A DNA stretch of 64,000 nt from Microbacterium oxydans (lineage in GTDB: Bacteria > Actinomycetota > Actinomycetes > Actinomycetales > Microbacteriaceae): positions 186,001 to 250,000 of the forward strand of contig NZ_JYIV01000028.1 of the NCBI RefSeq assembly GCF_000956405.1, given 5' to 3'. The notes below the pieces were generated by a model that saw nothing but the letters and a program-made list of their open reading frames with translations, made no database searches and was not told where the DNA came from. Position numbers and translations under genes: made by a program. Positions 1 through 6,975 of this stretch are shown here, in pieces. The first letter of the stretch is position 1; every line of letters begins with the position of its first letter.

Positions 1-55
1 GCGGTGCGGCTGACGAGGCGGATGCCGGGGCGGTGGCCGTGGCTGTTGAGGTCAT
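1..55 (-). CDS. N-terminal fragment of an unrecognised protein, cut by the window edge
   Basis: An ATG at 55 on the minus strand is preceded by AGGAG eight bases upstream (plus-strand CTCCT at 64-68), a good ribosome binding site. Only 18 codons are visible before the window ends; they read as a Thr/Ala/Ser/Pro-rich stretch (MTSTATATAPAS...), like the disordered N-terminus of many actinobacterial membrane or cytosolic proteins. Family cannot be told. The gene would be transcribed away from the GH114-like gene's stop, so it could be the last part of the same minus-strand unit. Confidence is limited to there being a start here. Confidence 0.45.
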   Translation of the reverse strand, partial: MTSTATATAPASASSAAP

Positions 56-176
56 GTGTCGTGCTCCTGATCGATGCGGACCCTCGTATCCTGCGGGTGC
101 AGACGAGATCCGGCCAGGGACTTGACGAGCGCCCGTCGACCGGGCAAGCGGCCGCACGCGGCCGTCACGGAGCCGC

Positions 177-992
177 CTAGGGACAGGCCTCGAACGTGTA
201 GGCGTCGTCGTCCGGGGTGACGAGATCGCGGTCCCGCAGCACCATCGTCGCCGGCGAGGCGTCGTCCGCGCACATCTCGGCGAAGGAACGTGGCAGCTCG
301 TCGGTGTACTCGATGTCGATCACGTGCTCGCCGTAGACGTCGGTGTACGCCCCGCATTCGTCGTAGGCCGCGCATTCCTCGGTCACCGCGAAGTCGAATC
401 CGGCTCGGTCGTGAAGCACGGCGGCATCCTCGGCGGCGTTCTTCTGTCCGGCCGCCAGCCCCGCGCCGTGCGCCGCCTCGACCAGGAGCGCAGCCAATGC
501 GAGGTTGTCATCGAGAGAGAGGGCACCCTGCGACCGCGAGTACGAGTCGAGGTTGTCGAACTCGACAGCGTCGAATCCGTCGTCCCCGCAGCGCTCGATC
601 CACGGGATCACGGTGTCGGCGATCTGCTCCCGGCGCTGCGCCGTCGACGTGTCGAGCAGTGCCTCATCCGGCCAGTCCGGGTCGAAGACGACGTGTCCGT
701 CGCGCTGCAGCAGCAGATCGTCGGACCACGAGTCGAGCTCTCCCGGTTGCGTCTGGAAGCCGTTGACGTAGCAGATCGAGTACACGCCGGCCGCGGGCTC
801 CGCGCTGCGGTCGCGCCCGACCACGCCGACGCCCGAGGGTGGGTCGTAGGCGCCACCGAGCTGGTAGTCCGGCGTCGCACCGATCGGAGGAAGGGGGACG
901 GAGGTCGACGATTCTGCAGGCACCGCGCACCCGCCGAGCGCCAGAAGGGCGACCACGGCCGCCGGCGAGGCGCGGCGGAGCAGCCGAGTCAG
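177..992 (-). CDS. Secreted GH114-like (endo-alpha-1,4-polygalactosaminidase family) lipoprotein
   Basis: Matches the glycoside hydrolase family 114 pattern: ICYVNGF strand, W-SDD, the DGFDAVEFDN acidic motif and an AAGQKNAAED segment, all typical of the TIM barrel. The N-terminus reads TRLLRRASPAAVVALLALGGC, a basic n-region, hydrophobic core and lipobox ending at Cys22, so it should be a surface lipoprotein of about 271 residues. I place the start at a CTG (992-990): it overlaps the upstream DUF899 stop as CTGA and has GGAG seven bases before it; no ATG, GTG or TTG in frame would preserve the signal peptide with a ribosome site. A longer in-frame extension exists but contains no family sequence. 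Substrate is not known; some family members are only distantly related to characterised enzymes. Confidence 0.75.
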   Translation of the reverse strand: MTRLLRRASPAAVVALLALGGCAVPAESSTSVPLPPIGATPDYQLGGAYDPPSGVGVVGRDRSAEPAAGVYSICYVNGFQTQPGELDSWSDDLLLQRDGHVVFDPDWPDEALLDTSTAQRREQIADTVIPWIERCGDDGFDAVEFDNLDSYSRSQGALSLDDNLALAALLVEAAHGAGLAAGQKNAAEDAAVLHDRAGFDFAVTEECAAYDECGAYTDVYGEHVIDIEYTDELPRSFAEMCADDASPATMVLRDRDLVTPDDDAYTFEACP

Positions 993-1681
993 TGCGCTGC
1001 TCCGTACAGCTCCGCGATCTCCTTCGACCCCATGCCCTGCGCGTAGGTCGGGTGCTGGGGCCAGCCCTCCGGAACGTCCTGCCATTCCTCCTGGCGACCG
1101 TAGGGGAGCAGGTCGACAAGACCCTGCAGATAGCTGAGTCGCTCCGTGCCGCGGCCATCCGTGTGCCAAGTCCGGTACACGGTGTCGCCGTCGCGCAGGA
1201 AGACGTTCACGCCGAACCCCGCGTTCGGCGGGGCATCCACATCGGCCCCGAACATGCTGTCGGCGCTCGAGTACCACTGCATCCGATTGCCCACGCGCTC
1301 ACGGTAGGCCAGGGCTTCGTCGATCGGCCCGTTCGTCACGATCACGAAGCGCGCGTCGTAGTAGCGCTCCAGCACATCGAGCCGCGTGAACTGCGAGGTG
1401 AAGCCGGTGCATCCGGGACACTGCCACTCACTGCCGTCCGACCACATGTGGTTGTAGACGATCAGCTGGGAACGCCCGTCGAAGATGTCGGCCAGGCGTA
1501 CCGGACCGTCGGCTCCGACCAGCGTGTACTCGGGCAGTTCGACCATGGGCAGGCGTCGTCGTTGCGCGGCGATCGCGTCGAGCTCCCTGGTCGCGGCCTT
1601 CTCGCGCACCCGCAGCTCGTCGAGCTCCCGACGCCAGGTCTCGGCGTCGACGACAGGGGGAAGGGGCTGTGCTGTGCTCAC
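989..1681 (-). CDS. DUF899 thioredoxin-fold family protein
   Basis: 230 residues beginning VSTAQPL (GTG at 1681). It carries the DUF899 hallmarks: a thioredoxin-like fold with WSDGSEWQCPGCTGF around residues 110-125, the FxSQF helix and a C-terminal RLSYLQGLVDLLPYGRQEEW segment. Members resemble redoxins and are often annotated as AhpC/TSA-like dithiol proteins, but no physiological reaction is established. The CxxC sits where a redoxin active site would be. The reading frame stays open far upstream, but that part is in the antisense frame of the MFS gene and has no family similarity. Its stop overlaps the likely start of the lipoprotein gene, suggesting translational coupling. Confidence 0.85.
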   Translation of the reverse strand: MSTAQPLPPVVDAETWRRELDELRVREKAATRELDAIAAQRRRLPMVELPEYTLVGADGPVRLADIFDGRSQLIVYNHMWSDGSEWQCPGCTGFTSQFTRLDVLERYYDARFVIVTNGPIDEALAYRERVGNRMQWYSSADSMFGADVDAPPNAGFGVNVFLRDGDTVYRTWHTDGRGTERLSYLQGLVDLLPYGRQEEWQDVPEGWPQHPTYAQGMGSKEIAELYGAAH

Positions 1682-1737
1682 GGTGGCCTCCGGATGCTGT
1701 GCGGATGCGTCCAGTCTGCGCGCGGCCGGCGACACGG

Positions 1738-3135
1738 TCAATGCGGGAGCGGCCCCGTGGATGCGGTGTCGGCGGGGAGCGCCTCGTTCGGATTGCGACG
1801 GATGCCGATCCACGACACCACGCCGCCGATCACGAGCAGGGCGGCCGTGACCCAGGCGGCGCTGTGGAAGCCGTCGAGGTCGAGAGTGCCGCCGACGATG
1901 GTCGACAGCATCGCGACGACGAGCAGCCCGGCCACACGAGATACCGCGTTGTTGACGGCCGAGGCGATCCCCGAATGGTTCTCGTCGATCGCCCCGAGGA
2001 TCGCAGCCGTGAGCGGTGCCACCGTGAGTGAGAGGCCGAGACCCATCACGATCATCGCCGGCAGCACCTGCCACCAGTAGTCGAAGTCGGCCGACACGAG
2101 GAGCAGCATCAGAGCGCCGACGGCCATCAGCAAGGGGCCGACCGTCATGAAGATGCGCGGACCCCACTTGCCCGCCCACTGTCCCGCGCGCGAGCTGATC
2201 AGGATCATCAGGATCGTCATCGGCAGACTCGCCAGGCCTGCGGCGGTGGCGCTGAGTCCTGCGCCCTGCTGCAGGTAGACCCCGACCACGAAGCCGTTGA
2301 GCGACAGCGCCGCGTAGACGAAGAGGGTCGCGAGGTTGCCCCACCCGAAGTCGCGCACCCGGAACAGCCAGAGCGGCATGAGCGGCGAGACGGAGTGCTG
2401 CTGCCGCCACAGGAACAGCCCGAACAGCGCGGCGCCGGCGAGCGCGGGGATCCAGATCGCGGGCGACTGCCATCCCATGTTGGGCTGCTCGATGAGCGCG
2501 AAGACGACGGCTCCGAGTCCGATCGCGCACAGGGCCCCGCTCCACCAGTCGACCTTGACGCCGCGGGGGTGCTCCGGCAGGTGCAGCCGGGCGAGGAGTA
2601 GCAGGGTGATCCCGATCGGGATGACGTTGATGAGGAACACGAAGCGCCAGGAGAGGTAGTCGACGAAAAGTCCCCCGAGCAACGGACCGACCAGCTGCGC
2701 CCCCGTCGTGAAGGCCGTCCAGACGCCGATCGCGCGCGATTGCACGTCGGACCGCATGGTGGCCGTGATGAGGGCGAGTGAGCTGGGCACCAGCAAGGCT
2801 CCGGCGGCCCCCTGCGCGGCGCGGGCGACGATCAGCATGAGTGGATCGACGGCTGCCGCGACCGCGATCGATGCGATCCCGAAGGCGATGAGTCCGATGC
2901 GCATGACGAGCACCCGGCCATAGGCGTCGGACACCGACCCGGCCAGCAGGATCAGGGCGCTCAACGTGATCAGGTAGGCGTCGACGACCCACTGCTGTGT
3001 GGTGATGCCGCCGCCGAGCTCGCGACTGATCGCCGGCAGCGCGACGTTCACGACCGTGCCGTCGAGGAAGGTCACGAACGAGGCGAGCACCGCGATCGAG
3101 ATGACGAGTCTTTGGAGCGGGGCGAAGGCGGGCAC
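1738..3135 (-). CDS. DHA2-type MFS drug efflux transporter (EmrB/QacA family)
   Basis: 465 residues with about 14 hydrophobic segments. Helix 1 carries the DHA2 motif FLDGTVVNVALPAI and helix 2-3 the motif A region GSVSDAYGRVLVMRIG; the motif C region lies in helix 5. The family exports cationic drugs, dyes or metabolites by proton antiport in the inner membrane. Start is GTG at 3135; six bases upstream is TAGTGT, a good actinobacterial -10 box, and no Shine-Dalgarno site is present, so the transcript is probably leaderless. It sits upstream of the DUF899 gene on the same strand with a 56-base gap. Substrate is unknown. Confidence 0.9.
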   Translation of the reverse strand: MPAFAPLQRLVISIAVLASFVTFLDGTVVNVALPAISRELGGGITTQQWVVDAYLITLSALILLAGSVSDAYGRVLVMRIGLIAFGIASIAVAAAVDPLMLIVARAAQGAAGALLVPSSLALITATMRSDVQSRAIGVWTAFTTGAQLVGPLLGGLFVDYLSWRFVFLINVIPIGITLLLLARLHLPEHPRGVKVDWWSGALCAIGLGAVVFALIEQPNMGWQSPAIWIPALAGAALFGLFLWRQQHSVSPLMPLWLFRVRDFGWGNLATLFVYAALSLNGFVVGVYLQQGAGLSATAAGLASLPMTILMILISSRAGQWAGKWGPRIFMTVGPLLMAVGALMLLLVSADFDYWWQVLPAMIVMGLGLSLTVAPLTAAILGAIDENHSGIASAVNNAVSRVAGLLVVAMLSTIVGGTLDLDGFHSAAWVTAALLVIGGVVSWIGIRRNPNEALPADTASTGPLPH

Positions 3136-3179
3136 AGGCCGACACTACTCCCGGTGGCCGACGTCGGGGGCGGTGTGCT

Positions 3180-4289
3180 TCAGGGGGTGGATCCCGCGAG
3201 ACCAGGGCGATCCGCCGCGAGCGGTGACGGCGTCCCCGCACGCAGGAGCTCGGCGAGCTTCGACGGTCCGCCATCCGCGACGGCGCGGCGTTGGCGATCA
3301 CCGCCGGTGCCGGACGCACGCAGCCGGTCGATGCCGTCGCGGACCCTGTCCTCATCGTCGAGCTCTCGGAGCGTGGGAGCGATCGTGGCCAGCATCCGGT
3401 CGGCCAGCAGCCAGGCGTCCTCCGCCTTCCCGCTCGTCGGATCGAGCAGACGGGCGGACATGCCGTGTCGCGCGGCGGTCCACAGCGAGGCGTCGATGCC
3501 GTCCACGCCGATGTCCGCCCGAGGCAGGTCGTCGGTCAGGACGATCGCGCGGGACAGGAGCGCCGCGAAGACCGCGTCCTCGGCCGAGAGCTGCGCGTCG
3601 AAGACCCGGAGCTCGACCGTGGGATACCGCTCCGACAGCCGCGCCGACCACGACAGCGAGGCCGCGTCGGCGATGGCGCCCACGTCGATGAGTCGCTGCA
3701 CATCCGCGCGGTAGGCGTCGTAGTCGCGGAAGTGCGGGGGAGTCCACGACGAGGGCAGCCGACGGATCAGGATGCTGCGCCAGCTGGCGAAGCCGGAGTC
3801 GCGCCCGTGCACGAAGGGGCTGTTGCCGGTGAGGGCCAGCAGCACGGGGAGCCACCCGCGCACACGATCGAGCGCACGCACCCTCTCCTCGTCGTCGGTG
3901 ACCTCGACGTGCACGTGAAGACCGTTGACCTCGTGGTCGCGCGTGAGGTGCCCGAGATGCGCGGCGACCGTGTCATAGTGCGGTGAGGGCGACACCGCGG
4001 AGGAGCGCGTCGTGGCAAACGGTGTGCCGGTGCCGGCGGCGATCGCGTGCTGGTCGCCGGCGTGCCAGCCGATGAGCCCGCGCAGGCGCGTCAGCTGCTC
4101 CGTGGCGGCCTCCGCCGTCGAGACAGGTTCGGTGAGGCACTCGATCTGCGAGGTCAGGTACTCCTGCGTGACCTCGCCTCCCGTGCGGAGGCGGGTGATG
4201 CGCTCCCGGGTGCCGGGGGCGAGGCTCACGGGCGCGAGCGAGTGCTCATCGAGGAAGAGGAACTCCTCCTCGAGGCCGAAGCGTGCCAT
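3180..4289 (-). CDS. Carboxylate-amine ligase, glutamate-cysteine ligase type 2 (YbdK) family
   Basis: 369 residues starting MARFGLEEEFLFLD, the GCS2 signature in which the E-E-E stretch contributes metal binding. Further family segments are NGLHVHVEV (about residues 120-130), the GNSPFVHGRDSGFASWR stretch, and a YPTVELRVFDAQ motif. Enzymes of this fold make a gamma-glutamyl amide bond with ATP; actinobacterial members include EgtA (ergothioneine) and YbdK, which has weak glutamate-cysteine ligase activity. No egtB-E genes lie nearby, so YbdK-like is safer. GAGGA lies upstream of the ATG. It is followed by the MFS gene, 45 bases away on the same strand. Confidence 0.85.
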   Translation of the reverse strand: MARFGLEEEFLFLDEHSLAPVSLAPGTRERITRLRTGGEVTQEYLTSQIECLTEPVSTAEAATEQLTRLRGLIGWHAGDQHAIAAGTGTPFATTRSSAVSPSPHYDTVAAHLGHLTRDHEVNGLHVHVEVTDDEERVRALDRVRGWLPVLLALTGNSPFVHGRDSGFASWRSILIRRLPSSWTPPHFRDYDAYRADVQRLIDVGAIADAASLSWSARLSERYPTVELRVFDAQLSAEDAVFAALLSRAIVLTDDLPRADIGVDGIDASLWTAARHGMSARLLDPTSGKAEDAWLLADRMLATIAPTLRELDDEDRVRDGIDRLRASGTGGDRQRRAVADGGPSKLAELLRAGTPSPLAADRPGLAGSTP

Positions 4290-4297
4290 CCGCGTCC

Positions 4298-4564
4298 TCA
4301 GTGATTCCGGAGTGCGGAGATCAGCGCGGACTTCCGCTTGCCGCTGTAGCCGGTGAGTCCCAGCTCCTTGGCGCGCTTCCGCAGCTCGGGAACGGTCCAG
4401 TCCTCGTAGTCGCCGTGCTCTCCGCCGCGTCGGCCGACCGTGCTCCGGCCTTCCTTCGCGGCTGCGTTCGAGATGCGTGCGGCCTTCTCCTTCGAGGCTC
4501 CGTCGTCCCTGAGCTCCTCGTAGAGATCGGGATCCTTCAGCGAGTTGTTGCGTCTTCCTGGCAT
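4298..4564 (-). CDS. Small DUF7218-type protein with SAP/Rho-N-like C-terminus
   Basis: 88 residues starting MPGRRNNSLKDPDLYEELRDDG. The N-terminal half has the KDPDLYEELRxDGASKEKAARISNA pattern seen in small plasmid- and stress-associated actinobacterial proteins; the C-terminal half (WTVPELRKRAKELGLTGYSGKRKSALISALRNH) reads like a Rho-N/SAP helix-extended-helix that could bind nucleic acid. The ATG at 4564 has AAGGAG well placed; a GTG at 4585 would put that ribosome site inside the gene and is rejected. Divergent from the small membrane protein gene; the shared gap holds the GTCAACCCC box described below. Function unknown. Confidence 0.7.
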   Translation of the reverse strand: MPGRRNNSLKDPDLYEELRDDGASKEKAARISNAAAKEGRSTVGRRGGEHGDYEDWTVPELRKRAKELGLTGYSGKRKSALISALRNH

Positions 4565-4594
4565 GTGCTCTTCTCCTTCGCGCACTCAGGGGGT

Positions 4595-4637
4595 CGAAGT
4601 CAACCCCCTCGGACAGAAGCCCCTCCGCGGCTAGCGT
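4595..4637 (+). promoter_or_regulatory. GTCAACCCC box plus TAGCGT -10 before the small membrane protein gene
   Basis: The plus strand reads CGAAGTCAACCCCCTCGG (4595-4612) and TAGCGT at 4632-4637, 33 bases after the G of GTCAAC. The same 18 bases occur, inverted, at 34091-34108 before the FHA gene with TAATCT at the same 33-base spacing. The reverse strand also reads TTGACT, so the box could serve the divergent DUF7218 gene. Likely an activator or alternative sigma site; inferred from recurrence only. Confidence 0.5.
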
Positions 4638-4687
4638 GGGGGCACCACAGTCGGGCGTCCGCGCCTGCCGAAAGAAGGGAAAGACCG

Positions 4688-4852
4688 ATGAACATCCTCC
4701 TGATCATCGTCATCGTCGTCGCCGTGATCCTTGCGATCACCGGAGGACTGGTGCAGTCGCTCCAGTTCCTCCTGTGGGTCGGACTCGTCCTCCTCGCGAT
4801 CGCCGTGATCGCCTGGTTGATCCGAGCGATCAGTGGCAGCCGCAAGGTCTGA
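4688..4852 (+). CDS. Small two-helix membrane protein, 54 residues
   Basis: Starts MNILLIIVIVVAVILAITGG and consists of two hydrophobic segments (residues 3-22 and 27-48) joined by LVQSLQ, ending in a basic tail RAISGSRKV. AAAGAAGGGAAAG precedes the ATG at a good distance. The pattern resembles DUF6131/YtxH-less small actinobacterial membrane proteins induced in stress, but I cannot assign a family. It is followed by a strong hairpin terminator and preceded by the GTCAACCCC box, so it looks like a single-gene unit. Confidence 0.75.
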   Translation: MNILLIIVIVVAVILAITGGLVQSLQFLLWVGLVLLAIAVIAWLIRAISGSRKV

Positions 4853-4876
4853 CAGCACAACAGGTCTGACCCCATC

Positions 4877-4910
4877 GAGGTGAGGCCCGCCCATCGGCGG
4901 GCCTCACCTC
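4877..4910. terminator. Bidirectional hairpin terminator
   Basis: A perfect 15-base stem (GAGGTGAGGCCCGCC / GGCGGGCCTCACCTC) with a CATC loop lies between the convergent small membrane protein and CsbD genes. There is no long T tract, as is usual in high-GC actinobacteria, so it could work in both directions. Confidence 0.8.
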
Positions 4911-4928
4911 TTCGGTGTTCGGGGCCTC

Positions 4929-5135
4929 TTACTTCTCGAACGCATCCCGGACGTTCTCGCCCGTCTTCTGGGCGGCGTCCTTCACGTTCTCGCCGGCCTG
5001 CTTGGCGGAGGCCTTGACCTGGTCGGCCTTGCCCTCCGCTTCGAGCTTCTCGTTGTCGGTGAGCTTTCCGACGCCTTCCTTGACCTTTCCTGCGGCCTTC
5101 TCGGCGGCGTTCTTGATGTCGTCTCCCGCACTCAT
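4929..5135 (-). CDS. CsbD family general-stress protein
   Basis: 68 residues, lysine/alanine-rich and helical throughout: MSAGDDIKNAAEKAAGKVKEG then repeated K-x-A-G-E-N-V-K-D-A-A blocks. This is the CsbD pattern (short stress proteins, SigB-dependent in Bacillus); no enzymatic role is known. The ATG follows GAGGAG. The upstream gap carries a GTCAATCCC box 75 bases before the start, related to the boxes before other small stress-type genes here. Confidence 0.85.
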   Translation of the reverse strand: MSAGDDIKNAAEKAAGKVKEGVGKLTDNEKLEAEGKADQVKASAKQAGENVKDAAQKTGENVRDAFEK

Positions 5136-5171
5136 GTGGTGCTCCTCTCGTCGTCGGATCGATTGCCTCCG

Positions 5172-5210
5172 AGGCTTTCATGTCCCGAAGGAACCGGCCA
5201 CGGGATTGAC
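5172..5210 (-). promoter_or_regulatory. GTCAATCCC box with AAGCCT -10-like hexamer before csbD
   Basis: On the minus strand GTCAATCCCGTGG starts at 5210, and 33 bases downstream is AAGCCT (5177-5172). Spacing equals that of the other three GTCAAYCCC boxes in the window. The -10 is weak, so this instance is the least certain together with the one before the SDR gene. Confidence 0.35.
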
Positions 5211-5325
5211 AATCCGCGTCGCTCATGACAACGTCACGCCGCCATCGACGCGCAGCCCTCGAAGGACTAGCCTGGCGCCAGGCGGGTGGTCCTGCCCGCG
5301 GACTCGACCAGGGAAGCGGTGTGCG

Positions 5326-5727
5326 ATGGACTCGATGATGATGGGCGCCATGTCGAAGAACATGGAGTCGATGCCCGACATGCAGATGATGGACATGTCC
5401 GTCATGCAGGCGTGCATGGATGCGTGCGCCGCCTGCGAGCAGGCCTGCACGGTGTGTTCGACGCAGTTGATGGACTGTGCTCCGGCCTGTATGAACTGCG
5501 CCGACATGTGCAACACCATGATGCGGTCGATGATGCGGATGCAGGGGATGACTCCGGCGTCGATGATGGCGATACTCAACGCCTGCATCGCGATGTGCAA
5601 GGCGTGCATGGATGCGTGCGCGCGGCACGCGGACGACAGCGAGGTGTGCCGGATGTGTGCTCAGGCGTGCGAGGCGTGCATGGACGCCTGCTCGGCCATG
5701 AAGGACATGCTGATGGCGAGCGCCTGA
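5326..5727 (+). CDS. Cys/Met-rich four-helix copper-storage-like protein (DUF326/Csp type)
   Basis: 133 residues with 18 cysteines in repeated CxxxC and CxxC spacings (QACMDACAACEQACTVC, CAPACMNCADMC, CIAMCKACMDAC, CRMCAQACEACMDAC), the arrangement that lines the core of Csp copper-storage four-helix bundles and DUF326 ferredoxin-like proteins. The N-terminal 30 residues are unusually methionine-rich (MDSMMMGAM...MPDMQMMDMSVM) and could take part in Cu(I) capture. No signal peptide or Tat motif is visible, so it is probably cytosolic like Csp3. AGGGAAG lies nine bases before the ATG. No copper exporter or CsoR gene adjoins it. Metal and stoichiometry are inferred. Confidence 0.8.
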   Translation: MDSMMMGAMSKNMESMPDMQMMDMSVMQACMDACAACEQACTVCSTQLMDCAPACMNCADMCNTMMRSMMRMQGMTPASMMAILNACIAMCKACMDACARHADDSEVCRMCAQACEACMDACSAMKDMLMASA

Positions 5728-5751
5728 GCCGAGCCGGTGCCGCGGTGAGGA

Positions 5752-6099
5752 TCAGACGGTGGCGACGTTGAACTGCGTACCGCCGACGGCGAGCACTCCG
5801 TAGCGCTCGTGCAGCGCGACCGGGGTTCCCGCGCCGGCTTCGAGTGCCGCGCCTGAGCCGTTCCACAGCGAGTGCGCCTCGCCGTCGAGGGTGCGCACGA
5901 CGAGGTCCCCGGAGACGGCGTCAGCCCGCTCGACCAGCGCATCGATCCACCCGGACGGTGTCGCGGAGGCGATCCGCGCCTGGATGAGGTGCAGAGCGTG
6001 GCCGGGGGCGAAGGACGAGCACCGGCCGCCGTGACTGCACATGCACGCTGCACGCTCGCGCACCGGGAGGGGCGAAAGGCGGTTCAGCGGCGTGGACAC
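5752..6099 (-). CDS. Conserved small protein of unknown function
   Basis: 115 residues from a GTG at 6099 with AGGAG six bases upstream. The N-terminus has RERAACMCSHGGRCSSFAPGHALHLIQARIAS, a Cys-x-Cys and a later Cys followed by a helix; the C-terminus is a small beta-rich region (RYGVLAVGGTQFNVATV). No family recognised. It is convergent with the copper-storage-like gene and divergent from the FBP gene region. The clustered Cys/His residues may bind a metal, which is inference. Confidence 0.6.
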   Translation of the reverse strand: MSTPLNRLSPLPVRERAACMCSHGGRCSSFAPGHALHLIQARIASATPSGWIDALVERADAVSGDLVVRTLDGEAHSLWNGSGAALEAGAGTPVALHERYGVLAVGGTQFNVATV

Positions 6100-6203
6100 G
6101 GGGGACTCCTTCTCGTTCGTCGTTCCGGAAAGACTAGGTCGGTCGGATGGAGACGCCTAGGCGAGTCGACACGGACCGAAACAAACGGGTGTAAGCTCGC
6201 CGG

Positions 6204-6278
6204 GTGCTGTCGTCGATGAGCGCCCCCGCGGCGCAGAGCGGAGCTGCAGGCGCCTTCCGCGCCGCAGACAGAGGCTGA
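6204..6278 (+). CDS. Possible leaderless 24-codon ORF in the leader of the FBP gene
   Basis: TAAGCT (6192-6197) sits exactly six bases before a GTG at 6204, the same geometry as the leaderless promoters elsewhere in the window. The frame runs VLSSMSAPAAQSG... for 24 codons to TGA and resembles no known protein. It may be a leader ORF, or TAAGCT may simply promote the FBP gene with a 190-base leader. The rest of the 298-base gap (6100-6397) shows no other gene; a C/G-rich stretch follows. Confidence 0.25.
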   Translation: MLSSMSAPAAQSGAAGAFRAADRG

Positions 6279-6397
6279 GGACCCACCGGAGGCGGAACCC
6301 CGTCCCCGGCGCTGCGTCATACCCGGCTGTCCATGCTCGGGCTCCTTCCTCCGATCGACTCGCCTCCGCGGCGACCTCTCCGAAAGCACTCACTCTC

Positions 6398-6883
6398 ATG
6401 CGTCCCATCGACGAGCGCGCCATCCGCGCCTCCTTCCTCAACGCCTCCCGCAAAGAGGTGTCCGACCTGACCCTGCCGCCCGGTTTCGCCGAGATCGATT
6501 TCGACCGTCTCGACTTCCTCGGCTGGGCCGACCCGAAGATGCCCCGCCGCGCCTATGTCGTCACCTGGATCGACGATGCGCCCGTCGGCGTCTTCCTGCA
6601 GCGTGCGGAGCAGCGTGTGATCGCCAGGGCGCAGTGCTCATGGTGTGAAGACGTCACGCTCCGCAACGATGTGCAGCTCTACGTGGCTCGGAAGGCCGGG
6701 GCGGCCGGGCGCAAGGGCGACAGCGTCGGTGTGCTCACCTGCGCCGAGTTCGGCTGCAACCGCAACGTGCGGATCCTGCCGCCGCTGGCCTATCAGGGGT
6801 TCGACCGGGAGTTCGCGCGCGACCTGCGCATCCTCCGACTGCAGGAGCACGTGGCCGGCTTCCTCGCCGAGGTGGCGGGCTAG
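6398..6883 (+). CDS. FBP domain protein (treble-clef zinc finger)
   Basis: 161 residues: MRPIDERAIRASFLNASRKEV, then CSWC at about residue 79-82 and CAEFGC about 30 residues later, which form the treble-clef zinc site of the FBP family (related to elongation factor G-binding protein C-terminal domains in Gram-positives). Such proteins are thought to act on the ribosome or EF-G, including as fusidic-acid-type protection factors, but this one is not characterised. No convincing ribosome binding site precedes the ATG; the TAAGCT promoter lies about 200 bases upstream. Confidence 0.8.
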   Translation: MRPIDERAIRASFLNASRKEVSDLTLPPGFAEIDFDRLDFLGWADPKMPRRAYVVTWIDDAPVGVFLQRAEQRVIARAQCSWCEDVTLRNDVQLYVARKAGAAGRKGDSVGVLTCAEFGCNRNVRILPPLAYQGFDREFARDLRILRLQEHVAGFLAEVAG

Positions 6884-6895
6884 GCTCACCCTGTC

Positions 6896-6956
6896 GTTCC
6901 GGTCGCACTTTCTGTCGCTCTCGAGCCGCAGAAGCGACAGAAAGTGCGACGGGAAC
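6896..6956. repeat. Long intergenic inverted repeat (24-base arms)
   Basis: Left arm 6896-6919 and right arm 6933-6956 pair over 24 bases with one mismatch (core GTCGCACTTTCTGTCGCT / AGCGACAGAAAGTGCGAC) around a 13-base loop. It lies between the convergent FBP and PaaX genes. It may terminate both, but the arms are longer than needed; see the finding on palindromic elements. Confidence 0.8.
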
Positions 6957-6975
6957 CAGATTGCACGGGGCCGGA

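Noticed and set aside
5223..5609. A Cys/Ile/Met-rich minus-strand frame opposite the copper-storage-like gene
   Set aside because: It mirrors the repetitive codons of the sense gene; the sense frame shows the four-helix Cys spacing.
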